Positions 53,523-62,799 of a stretch of DNA of 64,000 nucleotides are shown piece by piece. Made by a program: the position numbers and the translations under genes. The stretch is from assembly GCA_017474235.1 (NCBI GenBank), contig JAFVIB010000001.1, positions 47,839-111,838 on the forward strand, read 5' to 3'. The DNA comes from Alistipes sp. (GTDB taxonomy: Bacteria > Bacteroidota > Bacteroidia > Bacteroidales > Rikenellaceae). Positions within the stretch are counted from its first letter, which is position 1; every line of letters begins with the position of its first letter. The notes below the pieces were generated by a model that saw only the letters and a program-made list of their open reading frames with translations, did no database searches and had not been told where the DNA came from.

Positions 53523-53544
53523 GTTGTACAAAAGCCTTTTTTGA

Positions 53545-53580
53545 ACAGACGGAATATTGTTATCCCGTCTGTTTTTTTTG
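53545..53580 (+). terminator. Terminator of the sulfatase-META genes
   Basis: ACAGACGG (53545-53552) pairs with CCGTCTGT (53565-53572), followed by eight T. A TACTTTTG box immediately downstream (53581-53588) is probably the -7 box of the next gene. Confidence 0.85.
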
Positions 53581-53607
53581 TACTTTTGTACGGTTAATAG
53601 TAATATT

Positions 53608-54081
53608 ATGAAGAAGATTATCAATCCTTGGTTAGGCGTTGAGGGCTATCACTGCTTTGGCTGTGACCCTGAGCATCAGCACGGTCTGAGAATGGAGTTT
53701 TATGAAGATGGCGACTATATTGTTAGCTTTTGGGAGCCAAATGGAGAGCATCAGAGTTGGATAGATACTCTGCATGGTGGCGTTCAGGCTGCGCTACTTG
53801 ACGAGTTGTGCGGCTGGGTGGTGTTCCGTAAGTTCCAAACGGGTGCTGTAACCTCAAAGATGGAGTTGAGGTATCGTAAGCCCGTACATACAAACTGTGG
53901 AAAGCTGACTCTTAAGGCTCACTCCACGGATGTCCGCCGTAATTTGGTGACTGTAGTAGGGGAGATATACAACAGCGAGGGTGAGTTGTGTACAGAGTGC
54001 AGTTGCCTCTACTTCCTCTTCTCGAAGGAGAAAGCAGCTGCGGAGATGGGACTCAAAGAGTGCCGCGTTGAGGGGGAGTAG
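53608..54081 (+). CDS. PaaI-family hotdog thioesterase
   Basis: A 157-residue hotdog-fold protein from ATG 53608 (MKKIINPWLGVEG); an ATG at 53557 lies in the terminator. The catalytic region WIDTLHGGVQAALLDELCGW is the PaaI-type HGG-x-x-x-x-x-D/E pattern. It contains an unusual cysteine pair near the N-terminus (HCFGCDPEHQHG), known from a subgroup. It probably hydrolyses acyl-CoA; the substrate is unknown. Monocistronic. Confidence 0.85.
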   Translation: MKKIINPWLGVEGYHCFGCDPEHQHGLRMEFYEDGDYIVSFWEPNGEHQSWIDTLHGGVQAALLDELCGWVVFRKFQTGAVTSKMELRYRKPVHTNCGKLTLKAHSTDVRRNLVTVVGEIYNSEGELCTECSCLYFLFSKEKAAAEMGLKECRVEGE

Positions 54082-54090
54082 CCTTCCGCC

Positions 54091-54339
54091 CTAAAATCGT
54101 TTAAGTATCGCGTAGATTTCAAAGGCAAACCCTGCAACTACAACGATAGGGGCGAGGGTTATGCGGCGGAATGAGAAGATGTCGTAGTCAAAGCTCTCTA
54201 CCGTTGCAGGAGTACCACCCGACATCAGTACAAAACCGAGGATGATAATAAGTGCGCCGACAAGTATGAGGATGTAGTTCTTCATAGTTAGCGGCATCTT
54301 ATTATCATTTTCGTCTTTTATATTCTTAAACCAATTCAT
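54091..54339 (-). CDS. DUF3098 small membrane protein
   Basis: An 82-residue protein with two hydrophobic segments (about 22-40 and 60-78) and an 'MSGGTPATVESFDYDIFSFRRITLAP' loop typical of DUF3098 (part shown). It lies one base after ftsX on the same strand and is usually next to ftsX in Bacteroidota, so a role at the division site is possible. No further evidence. Confidence 0.8.
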   Translation of the reverse strand: MNWFKNIKDENDNKMPLTMKNYILILVGALIIILGFVLMSGGTPATVESFDYDIFSFRRITLAPIVVVAGFAFEIYAILKRF

Positions 54340-54340
54340 A

Positions 54341-55204
54341 TCAATACATATATATTTTATTAGACCTCATATTTACAAAGCGGCTTACGGCAACGGCTGT
54401 AAACACCACTGCCACAACTACTCCGACAATAACCATCGCCGCTGCAATAATGGCTATCTGCTCTAACTGCGAGAGAATACCCATCTGTGGCATTGTATGG
54501 TTGATGCCCGCAAGCGCTCCGGCAAAGAGCAGTGTTGCGACAATGCCGGCAATAAATCCCTGCAATACGCTACGACCCAAAAACGGCTTGATGATAAACC
54601 ACTTTGTCGCGCCGACAAGTTTCATTGTATTAATGGCATCACGACGGGCAAATATTGTCAGTCTTATCGTATTGTTGAGTAACACAAGCGATATTATAAG
54701 CATCGCACCGCCAAAGAGTAAGAGCAGTATCTGCATCGTGTTGAGTACTGAGTGTACCTCGGTGAGCAGCTGCTCGGGGTAGGAGACATAATCAACACCC
54801 TTGATTGCCTTGAGTTGCTCGACAAAGCCCTTTACAGCCTCACTGTCTGCCGCCGCCTCGGAGAGTGAGATGTCAAAAGAGTCGGGCAGCGGATTTTTGT
54901 CTAACAGAGCCTTTACATCCACATCAAAGGCACGACGAAACTGCTCGTCAGAGAGTTTTTCATCTTTCGACATAAACTTTACCGACCCTACAAGTGGATT
55001 GGCTGCAATAGTGCTTTTCAGGCTGTCACGCTCGCTATCCGACAGTTCGTCACTCAGCTCGACAAACATCACAACACCCTTTCGAGCCTCCTTTGAGGCG
55101 CAGTATATCGAACTGATGGCATAGCCTATACACCCCAAAACAAAGAGTACAAGGGCGATGCTGATTGTCGAAACGGTATAAGAGCGGCGAACTCTGCTTT
55201 TCAT
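54341..55204 (-). CDS. ftsX: Cell division protein FtsX
   Basis: A 287-residue permease-like protein from ATG 55204 (MKSRVRRSYTVSTIS); alternative ATGs at 55219 and 55240. Four membrane segments (about 15-40, 155-180, 205-235, 250-275) and a periplasmic domain between the first two. FtsX works with the ATPase FtsE to activate peptidoglycan hydrolases at division; ftsE is not in the window. YfhO is 4 bp upstream. Confidence 0.87.
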   Translation of the reverse strand: MKSRVRRSYTVSTISIALVLFVLGCIGYAISSIYCASKEARKGVVMFVELSDELSDSERDSLKSTIAANPLVGSVKFMSKDEKLSDEQFRRAFDVDVKALLDKNPLPDSFDISLSEAAADSEAVKGFVEQLKAIKGVDYVSYPEQLLTEVHSVLNTMQILLLLFGGAMLIISLVLLNNTIRLTIFARRDAINTMKLVGATKWFIIKPFLGRSVLQGFIAGIVATLLFAGALAGINHTMPQMGILSQLEQIAIIAAAMVIVGVVVAVVFTAVAVSRFVNMRSNKIYMY

Positions 55205-55208
55205 ATCT

Positions 55209-57701
55209 CTACTTCCCATATTGTTTTCTGTATATTGCAAATATAAGTGTCAAAATTACAAGTATCGAGCATATAGCCGTAATGCTCTCAACCAAACCCC
55301 AATAAGGGGCGCGGAAACTCCACTCGACGGTGTGAGTGCCGGCAGGGAGAGGCATACCGCGAAGGATATAGTTTACTCGCAGAGCATCTGCCCTCTCTCC
55401 GTCAATAGTTACTGTCCAACCCTTGTTGTAGAAGATTTCGGAGAATACGGCAAATACATCCTCCTCTGCCGTATAGTTATACTTCAGGTAGTTTGGAGCA
55501 TACTCTGTAAGGGTAATCACTCCGTCAGTTGAGTATGCAGTCTGCTCCGGTAAGTCGCGCTCTTCGGCTACGGCTGTAGAGCTTAAATCTACCAAACCCA
55601 AAGCCTGAATCTCCTCGGCAGCACCCCTGACGCCCAATACAGAATCTACAAACCACGCAGCACCTAAAGAGCTATCGCGCTCAACCACTTCGCCCTCGGA
55701 AGAGATGATGTATTTTGTGTTGAGCATATCCAAAATGCCCTCGTGTGGCATACTCTGTGGCAAGTAGTAGTCGATAATATCCTGATAACGAGAGAGTTTT
55801 GCACCGTGATAACCACCCACAGAGCGGTGGAACATAGATGTTGTAGCGTCGTTAAATGGCGATACAGAGAGGTTGAGCACACGATAGCCCAACTCTTTGT
55901 CTGCCATAATCTGCTTGTCGGCATCTGTAGCAACAATCTTGGTCTTGCGTGGAGCTACAAAGTCATCATAACTCAGGTATCTGAATGCCACAGGGACCAT
56001 ATCTGCCACAACAAGGGCTGCAAGAGCCGCTACGGCATAACCCTTGCCAATCTTCTCCCACGCAAGCAGTGCGATAACTGCCACGGCAAGCACTACGAAG
56101 ATTAGAGAACGGAGAGCATCATCGGTCATCATCTGCTCGCGCTCATCTGCTATTGCCTCGGCTATAGACCAACCAATCTCGTCGTGCAGACCCTGCTCTA
56201 CAAGCTCGCCGGCTCCGCCATTGGCAAAAATATTCTCAAATCTGTCACTTATCGCTACCGCTGTCTGCTCCTCGCCAAAGTCAAATATCTGACCTCCGGC
56301 AATGGTAAAGAGCAGTAAAATTCCGCCGGTAATGCCTCCGCTCCACAGCAGGGCTCGGCGCAGCTTCTGACTATCCTTATTGCTCACTATCTGCCACAAC
56401 GCAATGGCTGCAAGTAGTGGAACAGACCACTGCAATACAATCAGTGCCATAGATACTGTGCGGAACTTGTTGTACATCGGCAGATAGTTGTAACACAACT
56501 CTGTAAACCACATTATATTGTTACCCCACGAAAGGAGCAGAGCAAAGATGCTCGCTGCTGCAATCCACCAACGGTTACGGCTATCGGCAAGTATAATACC
56601 GAGCAGGGCGAGGAAGATAGCCACCGCACCCAAATATGTCGGTCCGGCAGTATATGGTTGGTCGCCCCAATAGGTTATATCGGTAAAATATGGGATAATG
56701 TACTGCTTCGGTACACCCAAAAAGTTAAAGTACTCCCAATCTTTAAGTGCCTTCTTTAGAGGAGCATCGCTCTGTGTCGAGTAGCCGTCAAAGCTGCTCT
56801 CGCCACCCATAAAGTCGGGCACTAACATATTCCAACTCTCTGTAATGCCGTAGCTCCACGCTGTTGCATAGTCCAAATCAAGACCCTCGTTCTGGCTACC
56901 TTCAACAGCCGCCGCAGCCTCACTGCCACCACGAATAGTATCTTCGGTATGCTGCATAGTGTAGAAGAGCGATGAGAAGTTTGCACCTACGGCAATTATC
57001 GCCGCAGCCGCAAGTACTGCTGTCCGCTTACCAAAGAGCTTTAGACCCCTCTCTTTGATTGCAAAAACAAGGTCGTTTATCCACAACGCAAGGGCTGCAA
57101 GCAGGAAGTAGTAGGTAATCTGCGGATGGTTTGCACCAATCTCAAGAGCCGCAAAAAGTGCCGACAGCGCACCTCCGAGCAGCATATCTCGGCGCAGGGT
57201 CATATAGATTGCGCCCATCATTGCCGGTGCATAAACTGCCGCCCACATCTTTGTAATATGTCCCGCCCCGATAATGAGGAAGAAGTAGGTGGACAGTCCG
57301 TATGCCAAGCCTGCCACAATGCCAATCCACGGATTTATACCCATCAGCACCACCATCAACCACATCGAGAGCATTGCAAAGAATATCAATCCCAATGGCT
57401 CGCCCATAACACCTAAAATCTTCTCTGCACCGCTCTTAAGGAACTGCGCGGGGTACTTTATATTGATAAGGTATGCCGGCATACCGCCAAACATAGCACC
57501 TGTCCACTGCGGGTCCTCGCCTGTCTGGGCGCGGTGTGCGCGAATGTCGCTACTCATACCGTCAAACTGCTGTATGTCGTGCATGGCGAGCTTACGACCC
57601 TCAAACTGTGGGGCAAAGCAGACAGCAGAGACAATAAAGAAGACTACTGCCGCAACAAGTAACGGAACGGACTTTGAAAATATGCTTTTTAGACTCTTCA
57701 T
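55209..57701 (-). CDS. YfhO-family membrane protein
   Basis: An 830-residue multi-pass protein from ATG 57701. A long N-terminal membrane region (more than ten segments) and a C-terminal beta domain (about 730-800, PNYLKYNYTAEEDVFAVFSEIFYNKGW) ending with a last membrane segment. This is the YfhO plan; relatives are thought to glycosylate lipoteichoic or other surface polymers in Bacillota, while the role in Bacteroidota is not established. Precedes ftsX and DUF3098 in the same direction. Confidence 0.85.
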   Translation of the reverse strand: MKSLKSIFSKSVPLLVAAVVFFIVSAVCFAPQFEGRKLAMHDIQQFDGMSSDIRAHRAQTGEDPQWTGAMFGGMPAYLINIKYPAQFLKSGAEKILGVMGEPLGLIFFAMLSMWLMVVLMGINPWIGIVAGLAYGLSTYFFLIIGAGHITKMWAAVYAPAMMGAIYMTLRRDMLLGGALSALFAALEIGANHPQITYYFLLAALALWINDLVFAIKERGLKLFGKRTAVLAAAAIIAVGANFSSLFYTMQHTEDTIRGGSEAAAAVEGSQNEGLDLDYATAWSYGITESWNMLVPDFMGGESSFDGYSTQSDAPLKKALKDWEYFNFLGVPKQYIIPYFTDITYWGDQPYTAGPTYLGAVAIFLALLGIILADSRNRWWIAAASIFALLLSWGNNIMWFTELCYNYLPMYNKFRTVSMALIVLQWSVPLLAAIALWQIVSNKDSQKLRRALLWSGGITGGILLLFTIAGGQIFDFGEEQTAVAISDRFENIFANGGAGELVEQGLHDEIGWSIAEAIADEREQMMTDDALRSLIFVVLAVAVIALLAWEKIGKGYAVAALAALVVADMVPVAFRYLSYDDFVAPRKTKIVATDADKQIMADKELGYRVLNLSVSPFNDATTSMFHRSVGGYHGAKLSRYQDIIDYYLPQSMPHEGILDMLNTKYIISSEGEVVERDSSLGAAWFVDSVLGVRGAAEEIQALGLVDLSSTAVAEERDLPEQTAYSTDGVITLTEYAPNYLKYNYTAEEDVFAVFSEIFYNKGWTVTIDGERADALRVNYILRGMPLPAGTHTVEWSFRAPYWGLVESITAICSILVILTLIFAIYRKQYGK

Positions 57702-57777
57702 TTTCAGAAATTTTGTACAAACCACACAAAATTACAAAAAAACATTCATATTTATTAACTCTATCGTGAAATTTGCT

Positions 57778-57785
57778 TATCTTTG
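57778..57785 (+). promoter_or_regulatory. -7 box of the second prenyl synthase
   Basis: TATCTTTG, 29 bp before the ATG at 57815. The -33 box is poor. Confidence 0.45.
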
Positions 57786-57814
57786 CTAAAAGATAAGACT
57801 ATTTGATACATTTT

Positions 57815-58801
57815 ATGGTTACACTTGACGACATTCGTCGCCCTATATCGGACCGTTTGGGTGAATTTGAGGATTTTGTTCGCAACTCCTTCAATGAGAA
57901 ACCCGGAACACTTATGTCCGAGATGATTGACTATATTCTCTCTTCGCGTGGCAAGGGTCTGCGACCAATGCTTACTATGCTCTCTGCGGCAGCTGTATCT
58001 CCGTCGGGTAGCTTTGGTAAACGAACTATGCTGGCTGCTATGCTTGTGGAGATGATTCACACAGCTTCGCTTGTACACGATGATGTTATCGACGAGTCGC
58101 AGCTGCGCCGTGGTAAGGCATCGGTAAATGCACGCTGGCAGTCGCGTAATGCTGTTATTGTTGGCGACTATATCCTTGCGCGAAATATGGATATTGGTCT
58201 GCGTAGCGGGCAGTACGATTTGCTGACCCATATTATCGGCAATATGGCGGTGCTGTGCGAGGGTGAGATTTTGCAGAGCGACCACGCCGGTAAGTTGGAT
58301 ATTTCAAAGGAGGACTATTTCGATATTATATACAAGAAGACCGCCTCACTGTTTGGCAGTTGTGCCTCGGCGGGAGCTATGTCTGTGGGTGCTGATCGCA
58401 AGGTGGTCGAGAGTATGCACAAGTTTGGCGAGATGCTTGGTATGGCATTTCAGATTGTAGATGATATTCTTGACTATACGCCTGATAATAATACGGGCAA
58501 GCCTGCGGCAAACGACCTTCAGGAGCGTAAAATCACCCTGCCACTTATTGAGGTTTTGGAGAGGGTTACTCCGGAGCAGAAAGCCGAGATTCTCTCTGCC
58601 GTAGAGCGAGCTGCGACAGTGCCGGAGGCTGTAGATTTTATCAGAGAGCAAGTGGCTGTATTTGAGGGAGTTGAGGCTGCAAAAGCTACGCTCCAACGAT
58701 TCTTGCAGCGCGCACTTTCGGAGCTGTCGAACCTTGCCGATACAGAGTATCGTCAGGCGATGATAGACCTCTGTACTTTTGTTGCTGAGAGAGATAGATA
58801 A
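57815..58801 (+). CDS. Polyprenyl synthetase, long-chain type
   Basis: A 328-residue trans-prenyltransferase from ATG 57815 (MVTLDDIRRPISDR). First aspartate motif DDVID preceded by IHTASLVH, with small residues ahead of the motif, which allows a long chain. Second motif DDILD in FQIVDDILDYTPD. It likely makes the side chain of menaquinone and so connects with the mqn genes. It differs from the short-chain enzyme at 16.4 kb. Confidence 0.88.
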   Translation: MVTLDDIRRPISDRLGEFEDFVRNSFNEKPGTLMSEMIDYILSSRGKGLRPMLTMLSAAAVSPSGSFGKRTMLAAMLVEMIHTASLVHDDVIDESQLRRGKASVNARWQSRNAVIVGDYILARNMDIGLRSGQYDLLTHIIGNMAVLCEGEILQSDHAGKLDISKEDYFDIIYKKTASLFGSCASAGAMSVGADRKVVESMHKFGEMLGMAFQIVDDILDYTPDNNTGKPAANDLQERKITLPLIEVLERVTPEQKAEILSAVERAATVPEAVDFIREQVAVFEGVEAAKATLQRFLQRALSELSNLADTEYRQAMIDLCTFVAERDR

Positions 58802-58823
58802 TCAACCAAAAAACAATAAAATT

Positions 58824-60104
58824 ATGACAAAACAAAACAGTAATGTATTGGCAATTATCGTGATGATTCTCCTCTTCGGAATGATCTCGTTTGTCACAAA
58901 TCTTGCATCACCTATGGGTGATATTCTCAAGAATCAGTTTGAGGTTCCAAACTGGATGGGAACTTTGGGTGTACTTGCAAACTTTATTGCTTACGCTTGT
59001 ATGGGTATTCCGGCAGGTAATATGTTGCAGAAGTACGGTTATAAAAAGACCGCTCTTGTCGCTATTGCAGTCGGCTTTATCGGTGTTGCAATACAGACCC
59101 TTTCAGGTGTTGCTGAGAGCTTTGGCGTCTATCTGCTCGGTGCATTTGTCGCAGGTTTCTCAATGTGTATGCTCAACATCGTTGTAAACCCTATGCTCAA
59201 TAAGCTCGGTGGTGGTGGTAACCGCGGAAATCAGCTTATTCAGGTGGGTGGCTCGTTCAACTCATTGATGGGTACTGCCGTAATCTTCCTTACAGGTGTG
59301 CTTATCCCTAACGGTATCAAGAATGCAGTTATCAGCGATGTATTCCCATTGATGTACACCGCACTTGCTATCTTTGCAATAGCATTTATAGTTATCGCAC
59401 TCACAAAGATTCCGGAGAATGCTCCACAGAGCGTTGGCGTTGAGGATAAGTCGGGCATAGGTCCTATGTCTTTCCGTCACTTTGTTCTTGGTGCGGTGGC
59501 AATCTTTATCTATGTAGGTGTAGAGGTTGGTATTCCGAATGTACTTCAGAAGTGGCTGCAGAATGGTGGTCTGTCTGTTACTGAGGGTGCTGAGGCTATC
59601 GCCGGAACAGTAACGGCAACATATTGGTTCTTGATGCTCGTAGGTCGTCTTGCAGGTGCAGCTCTTGGTGCAAAGGTCTCTGCAAAGAGTATGCTTACAG
59701 CCGTTTCGGCAGTAGGTCTGTTGCTCGTCTTGGGTGCAATCGTTCTTGACCCTGCAACAACTGTAAACCTCCCTGTATTTAAGGGTACTCAGGGCTTCGG
59801 ATTGGCACTTGTCCCTGTAAATGCAGCTCTGCTTGTACTGTGCGGTCTCTGCGCATCAGTTATGTGGGGTGGTATCTTCAACCTTGCCGTTGAGGGTCTG
59901 GGTAGATATACCGAGAAGGCTTCAGGTATCTTTATGGCACTTGTTTGCGGTGGTGGTATCCTCCCATTCGTACAGAATTGGATTGTCGATTTGACAGGCG
60001 ACTATCTTGTAAGCTACTGGATTGTAGTTGCAGGTCTTGCTTATCTGCTCTACTATGCACTTATCGGCTCGAAGAATGTGAATACTAATATCAAGGTCGA
60101 GTAG
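58824..60104 (+). CDS. MFS transporter, FucP-like sugar family
   Basis: A 426-residue MFS protein from ATG 58824 (MTKQNSNVLAIIVM). About twelve membrane segments. The 'MGDILKNQFEVPNWMGTLGVLANFIAYACMG' region (read in two parts) and 'YVGVEVGIPNVLQKWL' resemble the fucose/galactose/glucose:H+ symporters FucP/GluP. The substrate is probably a hexose or related compound. It follows the prenyl synthase by 22 bp, without an evident functional link, and has its own terminator. Confidence 0.85.
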   Translation: MTKQNSNVLAIIVMILLFGMISFVTNLASPMGDILKNQFEVPNWMGTLGVLANFIAYACMGIPAGNMLQKYGYKKTALVAIAVGFIGVAIQTLSGVAESFGVYLLGAFVAGFSMCMLNIVVNPMLNKLGGGGNRGNQLIQVGGSFNSLMGTAVIFLTGVLIPNGIKNAVISDVFPLMYTALAIFAIAFIVIALTKIPENAPQSVGVEDKSGIGPMSFRHFVLGAVAIFIYVGVEVGIPNVLQKWLQNGGLSVTEGAEAIAGTVTATYWFLMLVGRLAGAALGAKVSAKSMLTAVSAVGLLLVLGAIVLDPATTVNLPVFKGTQGFGLALVPVNAALLVLCGLCASVMWGGIFNLAVEGLGRYTEKASGIFMALVCGGGILPFVQNWIVDLTGDYLVSYWIVVAGLAYLLYYALIGSKNVNTNIKVE

Positions 60105-60126
60105 TCTTAAAAAAGACTTGTATATG

Positions 60127-60157
60127 GGCGGAAAGATTGTCTTTCCGCTCTTTTTTT
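60127..60157 (+). terminator. Terminator of the MFS gene
   Basis: GCGGAAAGA and TCTTTCCGC pair perfectly around TTG, followed by seven T. Confidence 0.9.
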
Positions 60158-60249
60158 GTATAATTATTTTGTAGTTCAAAAAAAAGTGCTTAATTTTATA
60201 GACTGAAAAGGGGTTATTCCCAAATTAGCAAACCTAAAACAACAAAAAT

Positions 60250-62403
60250 ATGAAAAACTATTCACCAAAAGAGATTAAGAACATCGTTCTTGTTGGAGCC
60301 CCAGGCTCGGGTAAAACTACCCTTGCTGAGGCGATGGCTTTCGAGGGTAAGGTTATCGACCGTAGGGGTAGTATCGAAAACAATAACACTCTGTCGGATA
60401 ATACCGACATCGAGCACGAGTACAAACGCTCAATCTATGCGACAACTCTCTTCACAGAGTTTATGGGTCGCAAGCTCAATATTATCGACTGCCCGGGTTC
60501 TGACGACTTCTGCGGCAACCTCTTCTCTGCCTTCAAGGTGGGTGATGTTGGCGTGATGCTCGTAAATGCACAGACCGGTTGGGAGGTTGGTAACGAGATT
60601 CAGGGTCGCTATGCTCGTATTCTCAATAAGCCGCTTATCGGTGTTGTAAACCAGTTAGACGCAGAGAAGGCAAACTTCGAGGCTACTTTGGAGAGCATCA
60701 AGTCTGACTCTATCGTAAAGCCTGTAGTTGTTCAGTATCCTGTAAATCAGGGCGTAGGTTTCGACTCATTCATCGATGTACTGATGATGAAGATGTACCA
60801 CTTCACAGACGAGAATGGTACTCGTGAGGAGCTTGAGATTCCTGAGAGCGAGATGGAGAAGGCTAAGGCTCTCAATCAGGAGCTTGTTGAGACCGCTGCT
60901 GAGTATGATGACGAGCTGATGGAGCTCTACTTCGAGAAGGGTACCCTTACTCAGGATGATATCCGTTCAGGTCTTAAGCTTGGTGTTGCAAACCGCAAGG
61001 TTATGCCTATCTTCGTAACAAGCGGTAAGCGCGATATCGGTACTAAGCGTCTTATGGAGTTCATTATCAATGTTGCTCCGGGTCCTACTAAGGCACCTGA
61101 TTTCCTCTCTGTTGAGGGCGAGGCTATGCCGGCTGACGAGACTGCACCTGTTGCTCTGTTCGTATTCAAGAGCCAGATGGAGCACCACATCGGCGAGATT
61201 AACTACTTCCGCGTAGTTCGTGGTACTGTTACCGAGGGTATGGAGCTTGTGAACTCTCGTACAGGCAATAAGGAGAAACTCACTCAGCTCTTCGCTGTTG
61301 CAGGTAAGAATCGTATCAAGGTTACACAGCTCTCTGCCGGCGATATCGGCTGTACTGTAAAGCTTAAGGGTACTCGTACAAACGATACTCTTGCAGCCCC
61401 TTCAGCTGTTGTTGCTGTTGAGCCTATCGTATTCCCAGAGCCACGCTACCGTGCAGCTGTTAAGGCTAAGGAGCAGGCAAATGAGGAGAAGCTCGGCAAG
61501 CTGTTGCTCGATGCTCGTTTTGAGGATCCAACAATCCTTGTAGAGTACTCTAAGGAGCTTAAGCAGACCATTATTCAGGGTCAGGGTGAGCACCACCTCA
61601 ATATCCTCCGTACCCGCATCGCTGCGGATAGCAAGGTTGAGATGGAGTTCTTCGCACCTAAGATTCCATATCGTGAGACTATTACTAAGGTTGCACAGGC
61701 AGACTACCGCCATAAGAAGCAGTCAGGTGGTGCAGGTCAGTTTGGTGAGGTACACATCGTTATCGAGCCATACTATGAGGGTATGCCTGAGCCTACTAAG
61801 TATAAGGTAAACGGCAAAGACCTTACAATGAATATCAAGGGTAAGGAGGAGTATGACCTCGAGTGGGGTGGTAAGCTCCAGTATTATAGCTCTATCGTTG
61901 GTGGTGCTATCGATGCTCGCTTTATGCCTGCAATCCTTAAGGGTATTATGGAGAAGATGGACGAGGGTCCACTCACAGGTTCTTACGCTCGTGATATCCG
62001 CGTAGTGGTTTATGACGGTAAGATGCACCCGGTAGATTCAAACGAAATCTCATTTAAGCTCGCTGCTCGTAATGCCTTCAAGGAGGCGTTCCGTAATGCA
62101 GGTCCGAAGATTATGGAGCCTATCTATAATGTAGAGGTACTCACTCCATCAGATTATATGGGTTCTGTAATGAGCGACCTTCAGAATCGCCGCGCAATGA
62201 TTATGGGTATGGACCACGATAAGGGCTTCGACCGCCTCCAGGCTCGCGTGCCTCTGGCAGAGCTCTATCGCTACTCAACAACCCTCTCATCTCTCACTTC
62301 AGGTGCTGCAACCTACACCATGAAGTTCGATAGCTATGAGCAGGTTCCTTCAGATGTTCAGGATAAGTTGCTTAAGGCTTATACAGATACTGACGAAGAG
62401 TAA
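60250..62403 (+). CDS. Elongation factor G paralogue (EF-G2, GTPase-defective type)
   Basis: A 717-residue EF-G with all five domains in order; domain IV contains KKQSGGAGQFGEV and 'DEGPLTGSYARDIRV'. The G domain is atypical: P-loop GAPGSGKTT instead of GHIDAGKTT, DCPGSDDF instead of DTPGHVDF (the catalytic histidine is replaced by Ser), and NQLD instead of NKxD. This matches the Bacteroides EF-G2 paralogue described as supporting translation without GTP hydrolysis, important in nutrient-poor conditions. It stands alone, not in the str operon. Codon use indicates high expression. Confidence 0.85.
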   Translation: MKNYSPKEIKNIVLVGAPGSGKTTLAEAMAFEGKVIDRRGSIENNNTLSDNTDIEHEYKRSIYATTLFTEFMGRKLNIIDCPGSDDFCGNLFSAFKVGDVGVMLVNAQTGWEVGNEIQGRYARILNKPLIGVVNQLDAEKANFEATLESIKSDSIVKPVVVQYPVNQGVGFDSFIDVLMMKMYHFTDENGTREELEIPESEMEKAKALNQELVETAAEYDDELMELYFEKGTLTQDDIRSGLKLGVANRKVMPIFVTSGKRDIGTKRLMEFIINVAPGPTKAPDFLSVEGEAMPADETAPVALFVFKSQMEHHIGEINYFRVVRGTVTEGMELVNSRTGNKEKLTQLFAVAGKNRIKVTQLSAGDIGCTVKLKGTRTNDTLAAPSAVVAVEPIVFPEPRYRAAVKAKEQANEEKLGKLLLDARFEDPTILVEYSKELKQTIIQGQGEHHLNILRTRIAADSKVEMEFFAPKIPYRETITKVAQADYRHKKQSGGAGQFGEVHIVIEPYYEGMPEPTKYKVNGKDLTMNIKGKEEYDLEWGGKLQYYSSIVGGAIDARFMPAILKGIMEKMDEGPLTGSYARDIRVVVYDGKMHPVDSNEISFKLAARNAFKEAFRNAGPKIMEPIYNVEVLTPSDYMGSVMSDLQNRRAMIMGMDHDKGFDRLQARVPLAELYRYSTTLSSLTSGAATYTMKFDSYEQVPSDVQDKLLKAYTDTDEE

Positions 62404-62575
62404 TTTTGTTGTGAAAATTTTATCGTGATAGTGGCACATTTTCTGCCGCTACTCCAAAACTCGACAAAGGGCAGTACCGCAAGTACAGCCCTTCGTCGTC
62501 TTTTGAAGCGAGCGTGGTAAATGCACCACTCTGACGATAAAATGAGTGCGAACTATAAGAGTAGTGAAATTGGAA
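62404..62575. repeat. Family B palindromic repeat, copy B5
   Basis: It begins TTTTGTTGTGAAAA directly at the EF-G2 stop, followed by a second left arm TTTTATCGTGATAGTGGCACA (62418-62438) that pairs with TGCACCACTCTGACGATAAAA (62522-62542). The inner hairpin GACAAAGGGCAGTAC...GTACAGCCCTTCGTC is present. It thus carries the left ends of both B1 and B2 types in tandem. Confidence 0.75.
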
Positions 62576-62583
62576 GTTACTGC

Positions 62584-62794
62584 CGTTTTCGGATTTAGGA
62601 AAACCATCGTAGATGGTACAAGAAAAGATAGTCCTCTGAGGTCAAGCTTGCTTGAAACCGAAAGATGGACTATCTTTTATTGTAATAGCCACAGGCTATC
62701 CTAAATCCGCAACGCACAAGAGAAACGCAGTTTCTCCGAAAGCTTTTTGCACGCCCTGCTTTTTCTCGAAAAAGCGGGCAGTTCTGCGTTAGCT
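62584..62794. repeat. Four-way-junction repeat, copy A3
   Basis: P1 CGGATTTAGGA/TCCTAAATCCG is perfect, P2 and P3 are as in A1, the P3 tip is TCAAG-CTTG-CTTGA (T-A to C-G change against A1), and P4 is ATAGCC-ACA-GGCTAT. The distal GAGAAAC-GCA-GTTTCTC hairpin is kept. It ends 6 bp before the lspA stop. Confidence 0.8.
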
Positions 62795-62799
62795 AACTA

